DNA of 61,169 nucleotides from an uncultured Collinsella sp. (GTDB taxonomy: Bacteria; Actinomycetota; Coriobacteriia; Coriobacteriales; Coriobacteriaceae): assembly GCA_905209765.1 (NCBI GenBank), contig CAJLUE010000005.1, forward strand, positions 1 through 61,169, read 5' to 3'. The position numbers and the translations under genes were made by a program. Below the pieces are notes generated by a model, which was given only the letters and a program-made list of their open reading frames with translations, was not told the DNA's origin and searched no databases. This document shows positions 8,486 to 17,310 of the stretch, piece by piece. Each line of letters starts with the position of its first letter. Within the stretch, counting starts at the first letter, position 1.

Positions 8486-8728
8486 ATGGACCGCTCCGAA
8501 ATCTTCGATAAGATCGCCGAAGTCGCCGCTGACGTTCTGGGCGTCGATGTCGCCGACATTAGCGACGAGACTACCTTTGACGATCTCGATGCCGATTCGC
8601 TCGAGCGTCTGCAGCTGGTGACGGCCATCGAGGACGAGTTCGACCTCGAGATCGATGACGAGACGCTGCTGTCGCTCAACTCTGTCGCCGACGCTGTCGA
8701 CGCTATTGAAAACGCCAAGGAGGCCTAA
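8486..8728 (+). CDS. acpP: Acyl carrier protein
   Basis: ACP carries fatty acyl chains on a phosphopantetheine arm. The 80-aa acidic protein has the attachment serine at S38 in LDADSLERLQLV, slightly diverged from the usual DSLD. Start ATG 8486 has GAGAGGAAG upstream. A TAGAAT at 8409-8414 may be a -10 for an acpP promoter, but no good -35 is seen. rnc starts 3 bp downstream with its ribosome site inside the acpP 3' end. Confidence 0.95.
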   Translation: MDRSEIFDKIAEVAADVLGVDVADISDETTFDDLDADSLERLQLVTAIEDEFDLEIDDETLLSLNSVADAVDAIENAKEA

Positions 8729-8731
8729 GTC

Positions 8732-9457
8732 TTGGCTTTATCTCAACGACTCGCACGCGCCCAGGAAATCCTGGGCCACGAGTTCAATAATAAGGTGCTG
8801 CTGCGCGCGGCGCTCACGCACCCCTCTGCCGTGGAAGGTCAGCCCGTCTCGGCGAGCTATGAGCGCCTTGAGTTTTTGGGCGATTCCATTTTGGGCGCCG
8901 TGGTTGCCCGCTCGCTCTTCGAGTCCTATCCCGAGTTTGACGAGGGCAAGCTTACGCGCCTGAAGGTGTCGCTCGTCTCGGGTGCCACGCTGTCCGAGGT
9001 GTCCCATGAGCTGGGCATCGATGACATCATCATCTTTGGTGCCTCCGAGACCGGCACGGGCGCACGCGGCCTGCATTCGGCGCTCGAGAACGTCTACGAG
9101 TCGCTCGTGGGCGCGCTGTATCTGGATGCCGGCTGGGACGTTGCGGCGGACTTTATCCACCGTACGCTTAAGCCGCACCTTGCCTCCGAACGTGCCGAGC
9201 ATCCTGCGAACCCCAAGTCGTTTTTGCAGGAGTGCGTGCAGGCCGACGGCCACGAGCCTCCGGCGTACAAGCTCGTTGGCTCTGAGGGCCCGGCACACGC
9301 ACCGACCTTTACCGCCGTGGTGCTCATTGACGGTATCCGCCAGGGCCGCGGCACCGGTTCCTCCAAGAAGGAGGCCGAGGGAGCTGCCGCGCTTGAGGCA
9401 CTCGACCGCATGGGTTACACCACCAACGGCGTGATTCTGAACAAGAAGCCTGTTTAA
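8732..9457 (+). CDS. rnc: Ribonuclease III
   Basis: RNase III cleaves double-stranded RNA and matures rRNA precursors. The 241-aa protein has the catalytic signature ERLEFLGDSIL at 44-54 and the second acidic site in the ALENVYESLVGALYLD region. A C-terminal double-stranded RNA binding domain runs from about 160 to 232, with a conserved GxGxSKKEAEGxAA end. The start is TTG 8732; AAGGAGG at 8717-8723 gives ideal spacing and rules out later starts. The rnc-smc-ftsY order is the classical Gram-positive arrangement. Confidence 0.96.
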   Translation: MALSQRLARAQEILGHEFNNKVLLRAALTHPSAVEGQPVSASYERLEFLGDSILGAVVARSLFESYPEFDEGKLTRLKVSLVSGATLSEVSHELGIDDIIIFGASETGTGARGLHSALENVYESLVGALYLDAGWDVAADFIHRTLKPHLASERAEHPANPKSFLQECVQADGHEPPAYKLVGSEGPAHAPTFTAVVLIDGIRQGRGTGSSKKEAEGAAALEALDRMGYTTNGVILNKKPV

Positions 9458-9467
9458 GCGAGGAACC

Positions 9468-12400
9468 GTGTATCTCAAGTCCCTCACGCTCAAAGGGTTC
9501 AAGTCGTTTGCCGACCGCGCCCATATGACGTTTGAGCCGGGCCTGACCGTCATCGTCGGTCCCAACGGCTCGGGAAAATCGAACATCTCCGACTCGATTC
9601 TGTGGGTCCTGGGCGAGCAGAGCGCCAAGCAGCTGCGCGGCCAGGCCATGGAAGACGTCATCTTCTCGGGCTCGTCGGCGCGCAAGCCGGTGGGTGTGGC
9701 CGAGGTCACGCTGGTGCTCGACAACTCGGACCATATGCTTCCCGTCGACTTTGACGAGGTGGCTATCACCCGCCGCATGTATCGCTCGGGCGAGAGTGAG
9801 TACCTCATCAACTCGAGCCCGTGCCGTCTGATGGACATCCAGGACATCCTGCACGATTCGGGACTGGGCAAGGATACGCATTCCATCATCAGCCAGGGCA
9901 AGCTCGACGCCATTTTGCAGAGCCGTCCCGAGGAGCGCCGTGCCCTCATTGAGGAGGCCGCCGGCATCTCCAAGCACAAGCGCCGCAAGGAGCGTGCGCT
10001 CAAAAAGATCAAGTCGATGGACGAGCACCTTACCCGTGCCCGCGATATCAACAAGGAAATCGCCCGTCAGCTGCGACCGCTGGAGCGTCAGGTCGATCGC
10101 GCGCGCAAGTACAAAGAGCTGTCCTCGCGCGCGAACGAGCTTACGCAGATGCTGGCAGTCGATGAGCTCCGTTCGCTGCAATCGCAGTGGAACGACCTGG
10201 AGAGCCGTTCTAAGGAGGGCGCCGCCGAGCTGGAGCTCGCGCAGTACCGCCTGGGTGAGAAAGAGCGCGAGCTCGAGAAGCTCCAGGTCATGCTCGAGGA
10301 AAAGGGCCTGTTTGTTGGCGACTTGGGCGAGCAGCGCCGCCATATGCAAGATGTGGTCGGTCGCATTAACTCCGACATGCGCCTGCTCGAGGAAAAGGGC
10401 CATAACATGGTGTCGCGCCTGTCCGACATGCGCGGCCAGATCTCGGGTTCCGAGCATCAGCGCCGTCGCGTGGTCGAGGAGCTCGAGGATGCACGCGCCC
10501 AGCTCGAGGAAGTGACCGGCGCGCATATGCAGGCCCAGGAGGACGTTGACGCTGCTGGTCCTGCCGCCGCCGAGCTTCACGAGCGCCGCGTGGCGCTTGA
10601 TGCGCAGATTTCGCAGCTTACGCGCGATCAGCGCGATGTGCAGCGCGTTGCCGATAATGCTGCGCTCGAGCTCGCCAAGGTAAAGGATTCGCTTTCCAAT
10701 GCCGAGGTCGAGGACAACATGTATGCCTCGCGCCTGGAGCAGATCGATGAGCAGCTCGAGGAGGTCACGGCATCGCTTGAGAGCCGCCGCAACCGTGCTG
10801 AGGAGCTCGAAGGCGCGCTCGATCAGGCTCGTCAAGCCCAGGTCGATGCGCGCGAGGCTACCGAGGTCGCCCGTGCGGCCCTGAAGGACTTGCGTAATCG
10901 CGAGAGCGAGGCGCGCAACAAGCTGTCCGAGGTGCGCTCGGAGCTCGCGAGCCAAAAGAAGCTCGATGCTCGCATGGCCGACAGCTCGCCGCTCGTAAGC
11001 CGTCTAGTTGGCGCGCTGGGCGACGATGTTGCGGGTCGTCTGGGCGATGTGCTCGAGGCACCTCGTGAGCTTGAGGGCCTGGCTGAGCAGCTGCTCGCCG
11101 GCGATATCGATGCCCTGTTGTTCGATAACGCTGCCGCACTTGAGCGCGCCGGTCGCGCCGCCCTGGACCAGAAGAAGGCCTCGGGCGAGGCGCTGCTGGT
11201 GGCGCGCAGCGTGAGTGGCTCTGCGGCTGCTGAGGGTGCCGCCGGTACCCGTCTTGTTGATCGCTTGTCTGTGCGTGCGGGGTACGGTCCGGTCGTCGAG
11301 GCATTGCTCGGCGGCTATTACGTGGTTGATGACTTGGCCGCTGCGCTGTCCGCGCCGGTCGTTGATGGCGTGACCTATGTGACTCCCGATGGCGCACGCG
11401 TTGCCTGTGGCGGCTTGGTTCGTGTGGGGCTTGATGCCGGCGAGGCTTCGGGCGCCCTGGAGCGCAAGCGTCGTATCCGCGAGCTGGAGGGCCTGGAGCC
11501 CGATCTTGCTGCCGCGTTTGAGCATGTTTCTGATCAGGTCGTCGAGGCCAATGCGGCCGTCGAGGAGGCGCGCGCCGCCGAGGGCGATGCCGCCGGCGAG
11601 ATTGCCCGTCTTGAGGGCGAGCGCCGCTCCCTGCTCTCTGAGATCGGCCGCCTGGAGCAGAGTGCCAACAATGCCGAGGTCGAGCGCGTGCGCATTTCCA
11701 AGCGCCGCGAGCAGGCCGCAGAGGCCGTTCGTGCCGCTCGTCCGCGCGTGGACGAGCTCACTCGTTCGCGTGACGAGTCCCGTGCGCAGGCGAGCGACTT
11801 AGGCTTGCTGATTGCCGAGGCCAACGACGAGCTCGATCGCGTGCGCCGTGACGATTCCGAGGCAGCCGGTAAGCTCGCCGACGCTAAGGTGCGCCTGGCT
11901 CAGACGAGCGAGCGCCTGCGTTCGCTGAAGGGCCGCGTGCCCGATCTTGAGCATCGCCTGGAGGGTATCGACCGTCGTATCCGCGGGACGCGTCAGGCCT
12001 CTCGCTCGCTTGAGCTGCTGCGCCTTCGTGTCGATCCCATGCACGAGCGCTATTCGGCCCTGCTGGAGCGTGCGTCGGATTGGGCCGCGCGCCTGCGTGA
12101 CCAGGCTTCGCTTGAGGAAGCGGACTCGGCCTCGCTCAAGAAGACCATCGAAGACGCCAAGGCTGAGGTCGCCCGCGCCAAAGAGAGGGTCGATGTTGCC
12201 ACCGCGACGCAAAATGAGTTCAAGGTGGCACGCGGCAAGCTCGAGGTGCAGGTCGAGGCTGCCATCAAGGCCATTACCGCCGATGGCACCACGGTGCTCG
12301 AGGAAGCGCTCATGCTTCCTGCGCCCACCGACCGCGATGCCGCCGAGCGCGAGCTCAACCAGCTCGTGCGCCAAATCAACAATCTGGGCCCCGTGAACCA

Positions 12401-13004
12401 GGTTGCCATGGAGGAGTACGAGCAGCTCAAGCGCCGCGCCGATTACATCGAGGAGCAACTGGCCGATCTGGAGAGCGCGCGCAAGGCGCTCACCAAGATC
12501 ACCGTGGCGATCGACCGCAAGATGCGCAAGGCGTTCCTGGTGACTTTTGAGAAGGTCGACGCGAACTTCCGCGAGATCTTCGCCATGCTCTTCCCGGGCG
12601 GTCAGGCTCACCTTGAGATGACCGACCCCGAGCATCCGGCCGAGACGGGCATTGAGGTCGTGGCGCAGCCGCGCGGCAAGCGTATCACCAAGATGATGCT
12701 CATGTCGGGTGGCGAGAAGAGCCTGACGGCGCTCGCCCTGCTCTTTGCCGTATACCGTACGCGCACGGTGCCGTTCTATGTGCTGGACGAGGTCGAGGCG
12801 GCGCTCGACGACGCCAACCTGTCCAAGCTCATCGGCGCCCTCGATGTGCTGCGTTCCGATACGCAGCTCTTGGTAATCTCGCATCAGCGCCGTACTATGG
12901 AGGATGCTGACGTTCTCTACGGCGTCTCGATGCAAGCCGACGGCGTCAGTCGCGTCGTCTCGCAAAAACTCGATCGCGAAACCGGAAAGGTCGTGAATGC
13001 ATAA
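9468..13004 (+). CDS. smc: Chromosome segregation protein SMC
   Basis: SMC forms the condensin ring that compacts and resolves bacterial chromosomes. The 1178-aa protein has Walker A GPNGSGKS at 31-38 and long coiled coils from about 165 to 500 and from about 670 to 1010. The hinge domain (about 510-665) is unusually Ala/Gly-rich. The ABC signature LMSGGEKS is at 1078-1085 and Walker B VLDEVEAALDD around 1105-1115. Start GTG 9468 follows GCGAGGA. The stop shares one base with ftsY (TAATG). The ScpA/ScpB partners are not in the window. Confidence 0.97.
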   Translation: MYLKSLTLKGFKSFADRAHMTFEPGLTVIVGPNGSGKSNISDSILWVLGEQSAKQLRGQAMEDVIFSGSSARKPVGVAEVTLVLDNSDHMLPVDFDEVAITRRMYRSGESEYLINSSPCRLMDIQDILHDSGLGKDTHSIISQGKLDAILQSRPEERRALIEEAAGISKHKRRKERALKKIKSMDEHLTRARDINKEIARQLRPLERQVDRARKYKELSSRANELTQMLAVDELRSLQSQWNDLESRSKEGAAELELAQYRLGEKERELEKLQVMLEEKGLFVGDLGEQRRHMQDVVGRINSDMRLLEEKGHNMVSRLSDMRGQISGSEHQRRRVVEELEDARAQLEEVTGAHMQAQEDVDAAGPAAAELHERRVALDAQISQLTRDQRDVQRVADNAALELAKVKDSLSNAEVEDNMYASRLEQIDEQLEEVTASLESRRNRAEELEGALDQARQAQVDAREATEVARAALKDLRNRESEARNKLSEVRSELASQKKLDARMADSSPLVSRLVGALGDDVAGRLGDVLEAPRELEGLAEQLLAGDIDALLFDNAAALERAGRAALDQKKASGEALLVARSVSGSAAAEGAAGTRLVDRLSVRAGYGPVVEALLGGYYVVDDLAAALSAPVVDGVTYVTPDGARVACGGLVRVGLDAGEASGALERKRRIRELEGLEPDLAAAFEHVSDQVVEANAAVEEARAAEGDAAGEIARLEGERRSLLSEIGRLEQSANNAEVERVRISKRREQAAEAVRAARPRVDELTRSRDESRAQASDLGLLIAEANDELDRVRRDDSEAAGKLADAKVRLAQTSERLRSLKGRVPDLEHRLEGIDRRIRGTRQASRSLELLRLRVDPMHERYSALLERASDWAARLRDQASLEEADSASLKKTIEDAKAEVARAKERVDVATATQNEFKVARGKLEVQVEAAIKAITADGTTVLEEALMLPAPTDRDAAERELNQLVRQINNLGPVNQVAMEEYEQLKRRADYIEEQLADLESARKALTKITVAIDRKMRKAFLVTFEKVDANFREIFAMLFPGGQAHLEMTDPEHPAETGIEVVAQPRGKRITKMMLMSGGEKSLTALALLFAVYRTRTVPFYVLDEVEAALDDANLSKLIGALDVLRSDTQLLVISHQRRTMEDADVLYGVSMQADGVSRVVSQKLDRETGKVVNA

Positions 13005-13921
13005 TGGGATTCTTTGACGCACTCTCGCGCGGACTTGAGCGCAGCCGCGAGGCCCTTAACGAGGTCTTCTACTTTGGCGGTGAGGTCGACGAGGATTTTT
13101 GGGAGGACCTTGAGGACACCCTCGTCATGGGTGACATGGGTGCCGAGGTCGCCATTCAAGTCTCCGATGACCTGCGTGATGCCGCTGCCAAGAAGAACCT
13201 CAAGACCGCCCCGCAGCTCCGTCGTGCCCTGGCTGAGCAGCTTGAACAGCACTTTGTGCCCATCGAGCGCGATCCGTTCGCCGATACGCCGAGCTGCGTG
13301 CTGTTTGTCGGCATCAACGGTGCCGGCAAGACCACGACGGTCGGAAAGATTGCGAGCGCCATGGCCGCCCGCGGCAAGAACGTCGTGATCGGTTCTGCCG
13401 ATACCTTCCGCGCCGCCGCCATCGAGCAGCTCGATGTGTGGGGCCAGCGTGCCGGCGTACCGGTTATCAAGCGTGACCGCGGCTCCGATCCGGCGAGCGT
13501 GTGCTATGACGTGCTCGACGAGGCCGATAAGCGCGGCAGCGACCTGGTGCTCATCGATACCGCCGGCCGTCTGCACACGAGCCCCGAACTCATGCGTGAG
13601 CTCGCCAAGGTGGTCAATGTGACCCGTAAGCGCGCCGCCAATATGGCCGCCGGTCCCATGCCGGTCTCGGTCGTGCTTGTGATCGATGCCGCCACTGGTC
13701 AGAACGGTCTGAACCAGGCGCTCGAGTTTAACGAGGCGCTAGGCCTGGACGGTATTATCATGACTAAGCTCGACGGCACGGCCAAGGGCGGTATCGCCAT
13801 GGCCGTGGCCGAGAAGCTCAAGCTCCCGATCCTGCGCATCGGCGTGGGCGAGCAGGTCGATGACCTGCAGGAGTTTAACGCCAAAGATTTCTGCCGCGCC
13901 CTGGTGGGCGAGTCCAACTAA
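13004..13921 (+). CDS. ftsY: Signal recognition particle receptor FtsY
   Basis: FtsY is the SRP receptor GTPase that docks ribosome-nascent chain complexes at the membrane. The 305-aa protein is the short form lacking the long acidic A domain of E. coli. It has an N domain (about 1-90), P-loop GINGAGKTT at 103-111, DTAGR at 185-189 and TKLDGTAKGG near 247-256. ATG 13004 overlaps the smc stop by one base. ffh follows after 10 bp; no ylxM gene is present between them, unlike Bacillus. Confidence 0.96.
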   Translation: MGFFDALSRGLERSREALNEVFYFGGEVDEDFWEDLEDTLVMGDMGAEVAIQVSDDLRDAAAKKNLKTAPQLRRALAEQLEQHFVPIERDPFADTPSCVLFVGINGAGKTTTVGKIASAMAARGKNVVIGSADTFRAAAIEQLDVWGQRAGVPVIKRDRGSDPASVCYDVLDEADKRGSDLVLIDTAGRLHTSPELMRELAKVVNVTRKRAANMAAGPMPVSVVLVIDAATGQNGLNQALEFNEALGLDGIIMTKLDGTAKGGIAMAVAEKLKLPILRIGVGEQVDDLQEFNAKDFCRALVGESN

Positions 13922-13931
13922 GGAGTAACCA

Positions 13932-15407
13932 GTGTTTGATTCCCTGAGCGATCGCCTCAACGACACATTTGACCGCCTGCGCGGTAAAGGTAAGCTGACC
14001 GAGGCCGATATTACCTCGGCCATGCGCGATATTCGCATGGCGCTGCTCGAGGCCGACGTTAACTTTAAGGTCGTCAAGGAGTTCGTCGCCAAGACCAAGG
14101 AGCGCTGCATGACCGCCGAGGTCATGGAGTCGCTGTCGCCGGCACAAAACGTCGTCAAGATCGTGCTCGACGAGCTCACCGAGATGCTCGGCTCAACTGA
14201 GAGCAAGCTCGTCTTTAGCAACCGCATTCCCAATGTCATCATGCTCGTGGGCCTGCAAGGCTCCGGTAAGACCACGGCGGCCGTAAAGCTTGCCTACCTG
14301 CTCAAGAAGCAGGGCCGCTCGCCGCTGCTCGCCGCGTGCGACGTCTACCGTCCCGCCGCTGCCGACCAGCTGGCCACGCTCGGTGGCGAGATCGGTGTGC
14401 CGGTTTTCCGCGGTGACGGTGCGCACCCGGTCGACATCGCCAAGGGTGCCATCCAGGAGGCTGTCGACCATCTGCGTGACGTGGTCATCGTCGATACTGC
14501 CGGTCGTCTTCAGATCGACGAGCAGATGATGCAGGAGGCCGTGGACATCAAGAAGGCCGTCAAGCCCGACCAGGTGCTGATGGTCGTCGACGCCATGACC
14601 GGCCAAGACATCGTCAACGTGGTTTCGACGTTTGCCGAGCGCACCGACTTTGACGGCGTGATCATCTCCAAGCTCGACGGTGACGCCCGTGGCGGCGGCG
14701 CACTTTCGGTGCGTCAGGTGACCGGCAAGCCCATCAAGTTTGTTAGCATGGGCGAGAAGCCCGATTCGCTGGAGCCGTTCTATCCCGATCGCATGGCCAA
14801 GCGCATTCTGGGCATGGGCGATGTCGTCGGTATTATCGAGAAGGCCCAGGAGGCGGCCGACGCCGAGCAGCTCGAGGCTGCTGAGCGCATGCTGCGCGAG
14901 GGCTTTACCATGAACGACATGCTCGACCAGATGAAAGCTGTCAAAAAGATGGGTGGCATGAAGGGTATCCTGGGCATGCTCCCCGGTGGTCAGCGTGCAC
15001 TCAACCAGATGGGCGGCAACCTGGACGAGGGCATCTTCGATAAGAACGAGGCCATCATCATGTCGATGACCAAGGAGGAGCGCCAGCGTCCCTCCATCAT
15101 CAACGGCCAGCGCCGCGCGCGTATCGCCAAGGGCTCCGGTGTAACCCCCACCGAGGTCAACAGCCTTATGAAGCAGTGGGGCGAGATGAATAAGATGATG
15201 GGCCGCATGCGCACGATGGCCAATCAGGCACAGGCCGGCGGCAAGAAGGGCAAAAAGGGTAAGAAGGGCAAGAAGATGCGCATGCCCAATATTCCTGGCC
15301 TGGACGCTATGGGTCTGGGCGGCATGGGCGGCCTGGGTACGGGCGGTCCCAAGTCCGATATGGAGCTGCTGCGCCAGATGGAAGCGCAGATGCGTAATAA
15401 GAAATAG
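13932..15407 (+). CDS. ffh: Signal recognition particle protein Ffh
   Basis: Ffh binds 4.5S/scRNA and signal sequences and pairs with FtsY. The 491-aa protein shows the N domain, GTPase P-loop GLQGSGKTT (107-115), DTAGR (188-192) and SKLDGDARGG. A Met-rich M domain (about 300-440) binds RNA and signal peptides. A Lys/Gly-rich linker (KKGKKGKKGKK) precedes a Met/Gly-rich tail, making it longer than the usual 440-450 aa. The start is GTG 13932 with AAGGAG at 13920-13925. A strong terminator follows. Confidence 0.96.
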   Translation: MFDSLSDRLNDTFDRLRGKGKLTEADITSAMRDIRMALLEADVNFKVVKEFVAKTKERCMTAEVMESLSPAQNVVKIVLDELTEMLGSTESKLVFSNRIPNVIMLVGLQGSGKTTAAVKLAYLLKKQGRSPLLAACDVYRPAAADQLATLGGEIGVPVFRGDGAHPVDIAKGAIQEAVDHLRDVVIVDTAGRLQIDEQMMQEAVDIKKAVKPDQVLMVVDAMTGQDIVNVVSTFAERTDFDGVIISKLDGDARGGGALSVRQVTGKPIKFVSMGEKPDSLEPFYPDRMAKRILGMGDVVGIIEKAQEAADAEQLEAAERMLREGFTMNDMLDQMKAVKKMGGMKGILGMLPGGQRALNQMGGNLDEGIFDKNEAIIMSMTKEERQRPSIINGQRRARIAKGSGVTPTEVNSLMKQWGEMNKMMGRMRTMANQAQAGGKKGKKGKKGKKMRMPNIPGLDAMGLGGMGGLGTGGPKSDMELLRQMEAQMRNKK

Positions 15408-15432
15408 AGCTGTAATTCCAGCTTGATATGGC

Positions 15433-15470
15433 AAAGGCCACTCGGAAGCTACCGGGTGGCCTTTGTTGTT
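15433..15470 (+). terminator. Terminator after ffh
   Basis: AAAGGCCACTCGG (15433-15445) pairs with CCGGGTGGCCTTT (15452-15464) around AAGCTA, followed by a GTTGTT-rich tail. It ends the 15-kb core cluster and faces the convergent DUF134-NifX gene. Confidence 0.8.
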
Positions 15471-15527
15471 GGCTTTGATTGTTGGGCTGCGTTTAGCGTC
15501 GTGCCCTGAGCTCGCGGTGCCGTGCCG

Positions 15528-16286
15528 TTAGTGGCAGCCGCAGCCCTCGTGGCCCTCGTGCTCGTGATGGCCGTGACAGCTGCAGGCCTCGCCATGTTCG
15601 TGGGCGTGGCCATGGCCGTGGCAGCCGCACGTGGCCTCGACGTTTTGTGCGAGCGTGCCGGCGATAAGGGCCTCGACGCAAGCGTCGCAGCTGCCCTGGG
15701 CACCTGCGTATACCGTGATGCCGGCTTGGGCAAGCGCGTTGATAGCGCCGCCGCCGATGCCGCCGCAGATGAGCGTGTCCACGCCGCCGTTGGCGAGCAG
15801 GCCCGCTAGGGCGCCGTGGCCGGTGCCGCCGGTGCCCACGACCCGCTTGTTGAGCACCTTGCCGTCCTGAATGTCGTAGATCTTGAACTGCTCGCTGCGG
15901 CCAAAGTGCATAAAGATGTTGCCGTTGTCGTACGTGGTTGCCACCCTCATGGTGTCGACCTCCTTTGCTGGCCATACGGCCGTCGCTGTGGTGATGGGAG
16001 AGTACGCGATATTGCCGCCTTCGATGATGAGCGCTCGTCCGTTGACCAGCGCGTTTGCCACCTTGCGATGCGCGCGGCTGCTAATTGCCGCCACCGTGGC
16101 GCGCGCGATGCCCATCTGCTGTGCGACGGCCTCCTGATTGAGGCCTTCCAGGTCGCACAGGCGCAGCACCTCGAGTTCGTCGACCGTCATGTCGATGGCG
16201 TCTCCGCTTGCTAGGCCGTCAGGGGTAAAGCCGCGGTATTCGGGGATGATCCCGACGCGGCGCAGTTTCTCGCGTCTTCCTGCCAT
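15528..16286 (-). CDS. DUF134-NifX fusion protein with His/Cys metal-binding tail
   Basis: This 252-aa protein joins three parts. Residues 1-95 are a DUF134-type DNA-binding domain with a sigma-70 region 4-like helix-turn-helix (MTVDELEVLRLCDLEGLNQE, then AVAQQMGIARATVAAISSRA). Residues 112-212 are a NifX/NifB-type iron-molybdenum cofactor-binding fold (RVATTYDNGNIFMHFGRSE; TLICGGIGGGAINAL). Residues 219-252 hold 11 His and 6 Cys. No nitrogenase gene is nearby, so the NifX domain probably senses or carries a metal or Fe-S cluster (inference). Start ATG 16286 has AAGGAG at 16297-16292. Two perfect palindromes (16301-16312, 16354-16365) flank its promoter, suggesting autoregulation. Confidence 0.85.
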   Translation of the reverse strand: MAGRREKLRRVGIIPEYRGFTPDGLASGDAIDMTVDELEVLRLCDLEGLNQEAVAQQMGIARATVAAISSRAHRKVANALVNGRALIIEGGNIAYSPITTATAVWPAKEVDTMRVATTYDNGNIFMHFGRSEQFKIYDIQDGKVLNKRVVGTGGTGHGALAGLLANGGVDTLICGGIGGGAINALAQAGITVYAGAQGSCDACVEALIAGTLAQNVEATCGCHGHGHAHEHGEACSCHGHHEHEGHEGCGCH

Positions 16287-16300
16287 ACGTGCTCCTTATC

Positions 16301-16312
16301 TGACATATGTCA
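16301..16312. promoter_or_regulatory. Operator O1 (TGACATATGTCA) of the DUF134-NifX gene
   Basis: This perfect 12-bp palindrome lies between the -10 box and the ribosome site of the minus-strand gene, where a bound protein would block initiation or early elongation. An identical core occurs 53 bp away at 16354-16365. Confidence 0.7.
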
Positions 16313-16317
16313 ACAAT

Positions 16318-16345
16318 AGAATAGCGAACGTGCAGATTTACGCAA
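16318..16345 (-). promoter_or_regulatory. Promoter of the DUF134-NifX gene
   Basis: On the minus strand a -35 box TTGCGT (16345-16340) and a -10 box TATTCT (16323-16318) are separated by 16 bp. The promoter lies exactly between the two palindromic operators. Confidence 0.6.
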
Positions 16346-16349
16346 GGGA

Positions 16350-16369
16350 TTTCTGACATATGTCAGAAA
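16350..16369. promoter_or_regulatory. Operator O2, 20-bp perfect palindrome
   Basis: TTTCTGACATATGTCAGAAA is a perfect 20-bp palindrome whose 12-bp core equals O1. Its centre is 53 bp from that of O1, about five helical turns, so looping by one regulator is possible. It also lies about 45 bp upstream of the likely thyA -10 box. Confidence 0.7.
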
Positions 16370-16412
16370 ATGAGGGCTTATGTTAGGGCTGTGGGGCCGC
16401 GTGCGCCTGGGC

Positions 16413-16418
16413 TACAAT
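16413..16418 (+). promoter_or_regulatory. Likely -10 box of the thyA-folA operon
   Basis: TACAAT at 16413-16418 lies 34 bp before the thyA start. No convincing -35 is visible at the right distance, so an activator or extended contacts may be needed. Confidence 0.45.
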
Positions 16419-16452
16419 GATTCTCGCTTGTAGGCGACTGACAGGAGGGTCA

Positions 16453-17301
16453 ATGAGCAAAGCTGATCAACAGTTTGTAACCATGTGTCGCGATATCTTG
16501 GACCATGGCACCACGACCGAGGGCCAAAAGGTCCGTCCGGTGTGGGAGGACGGCACCCCTGCCTATACCATTAAAAACTTTGGTGTCACGGCGCGCTACG
16601 ACCTGCGCGAGGAGTTCCCGGCGCTCACACTGCGCCGTACGGCGCTCAAGTCTGCCATGGATGAGATCCTGTGGATTTATCAGAAGAAGTCCAATAACGT
16701 GCATGACCTCAACAGCCATATTTGGGATGAGTGGGCCGACGAGACCGGCTCCATCGGCAAAGCCTACGGGTATCAGATTGGGCAGAAGAGCCATTATGCC
16801 GAGGGTGACTTCGATCAGATGGACCGTGTGCTGTACGACCTCAAGCACACGCCGTACAGCCGCCGCATCATGACGAACACCTATGTGTTTAGCGACCTGT
16901 CCGAGATGCACCTGTATCCGTGCGCCTACAGCGTGACGTATAACGTGACGCAGCGTCCGCAGGACGACAAGCCGACGCTCAATATGATTCTCAACCAGCG
17001 CAGTCAGGACATTTTGGCAGCGAACAACTGGAATGTGTGCCAGTACTCCATTTTGCTGATGATGGTCGCGCAGTCGGTCGATATGATTCCCGGCGAGCTG
17101 CTGCACGTGATTGCCGATGCCCACATTTACGACCGTCATGTCGATATCATCCGCGAACTTATCGAGCGTCCGCAGTTTGCGGCTCCCAAGGTAACGCTCA
17201 ACCCCGATGTGCATGATTTCTACGCGTTCACGACCGATGATCTGATCGTTGAGGGCTATGAGCACGGCCCGCAGGTCAAGAACATCCCCATTGCGGTGTA
17301 G
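16453..17301 (+). CDS. thyA: Thymidylate synthase ThyA
   Basis: ThyA methylates dUMP to dTMP using methylene-tetrahydrofolate, which it oxidises to dihydrofolate. The 282-aa protein has the catalytic cysteine C157 in LYPCAYSVTYNV, a QRSQD segment and the substrate-binding HIYDRH region. Start ATG 16453 is chosen because AGGAGGG is at 16443-16449; an in-frame upstream ATG at 16417 overlaps the -10 box. folA follows immediately and recycles the dihydrofolate made here. Confidence 0.96.
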   Translation: MSKADQQFVTMCRDILDHGTTTEGQKVRPVWEDGTPAYTIKNFGVTARYDLREEFPALTLRRTALKSAMDEILWIYQKKSNNVHDLNSHIWDEWADETGSIGKAYGYQIGQKSHYAEGDFDQMDRVLYDLKHTPYSRRIMTNTYVFSDLSEMHLYPCAYSVTYNVTQRPQDDKPTLNMILNQRSQDILAANNWNVCQYSILLMMVAQSVDMIPGELLHVIADAHIYDRHVDIIRELIERPQFAAPKVTLNPDVHDFYAFTTDDLIVEGYEHGPQVKNIPIAV

Positions 17302-17310
17302 GTGACGCGT

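Noticed and set aside
15240..15290. CRISPR-like or tandem repeat in the Lys/Gly-rich end of ffh
   Set aside because: The AAGGGCAAGAAGGGC-type repetition encodes the KKGKKGKK linker of Ffh and has no unique spacers.
15541..15640. Possible coding repeat on the plus strand opposite the His-rich tail
   Set aside because: The plus-strand reading is a shadow of the His/Cys-rich tail codons on the minus strand.
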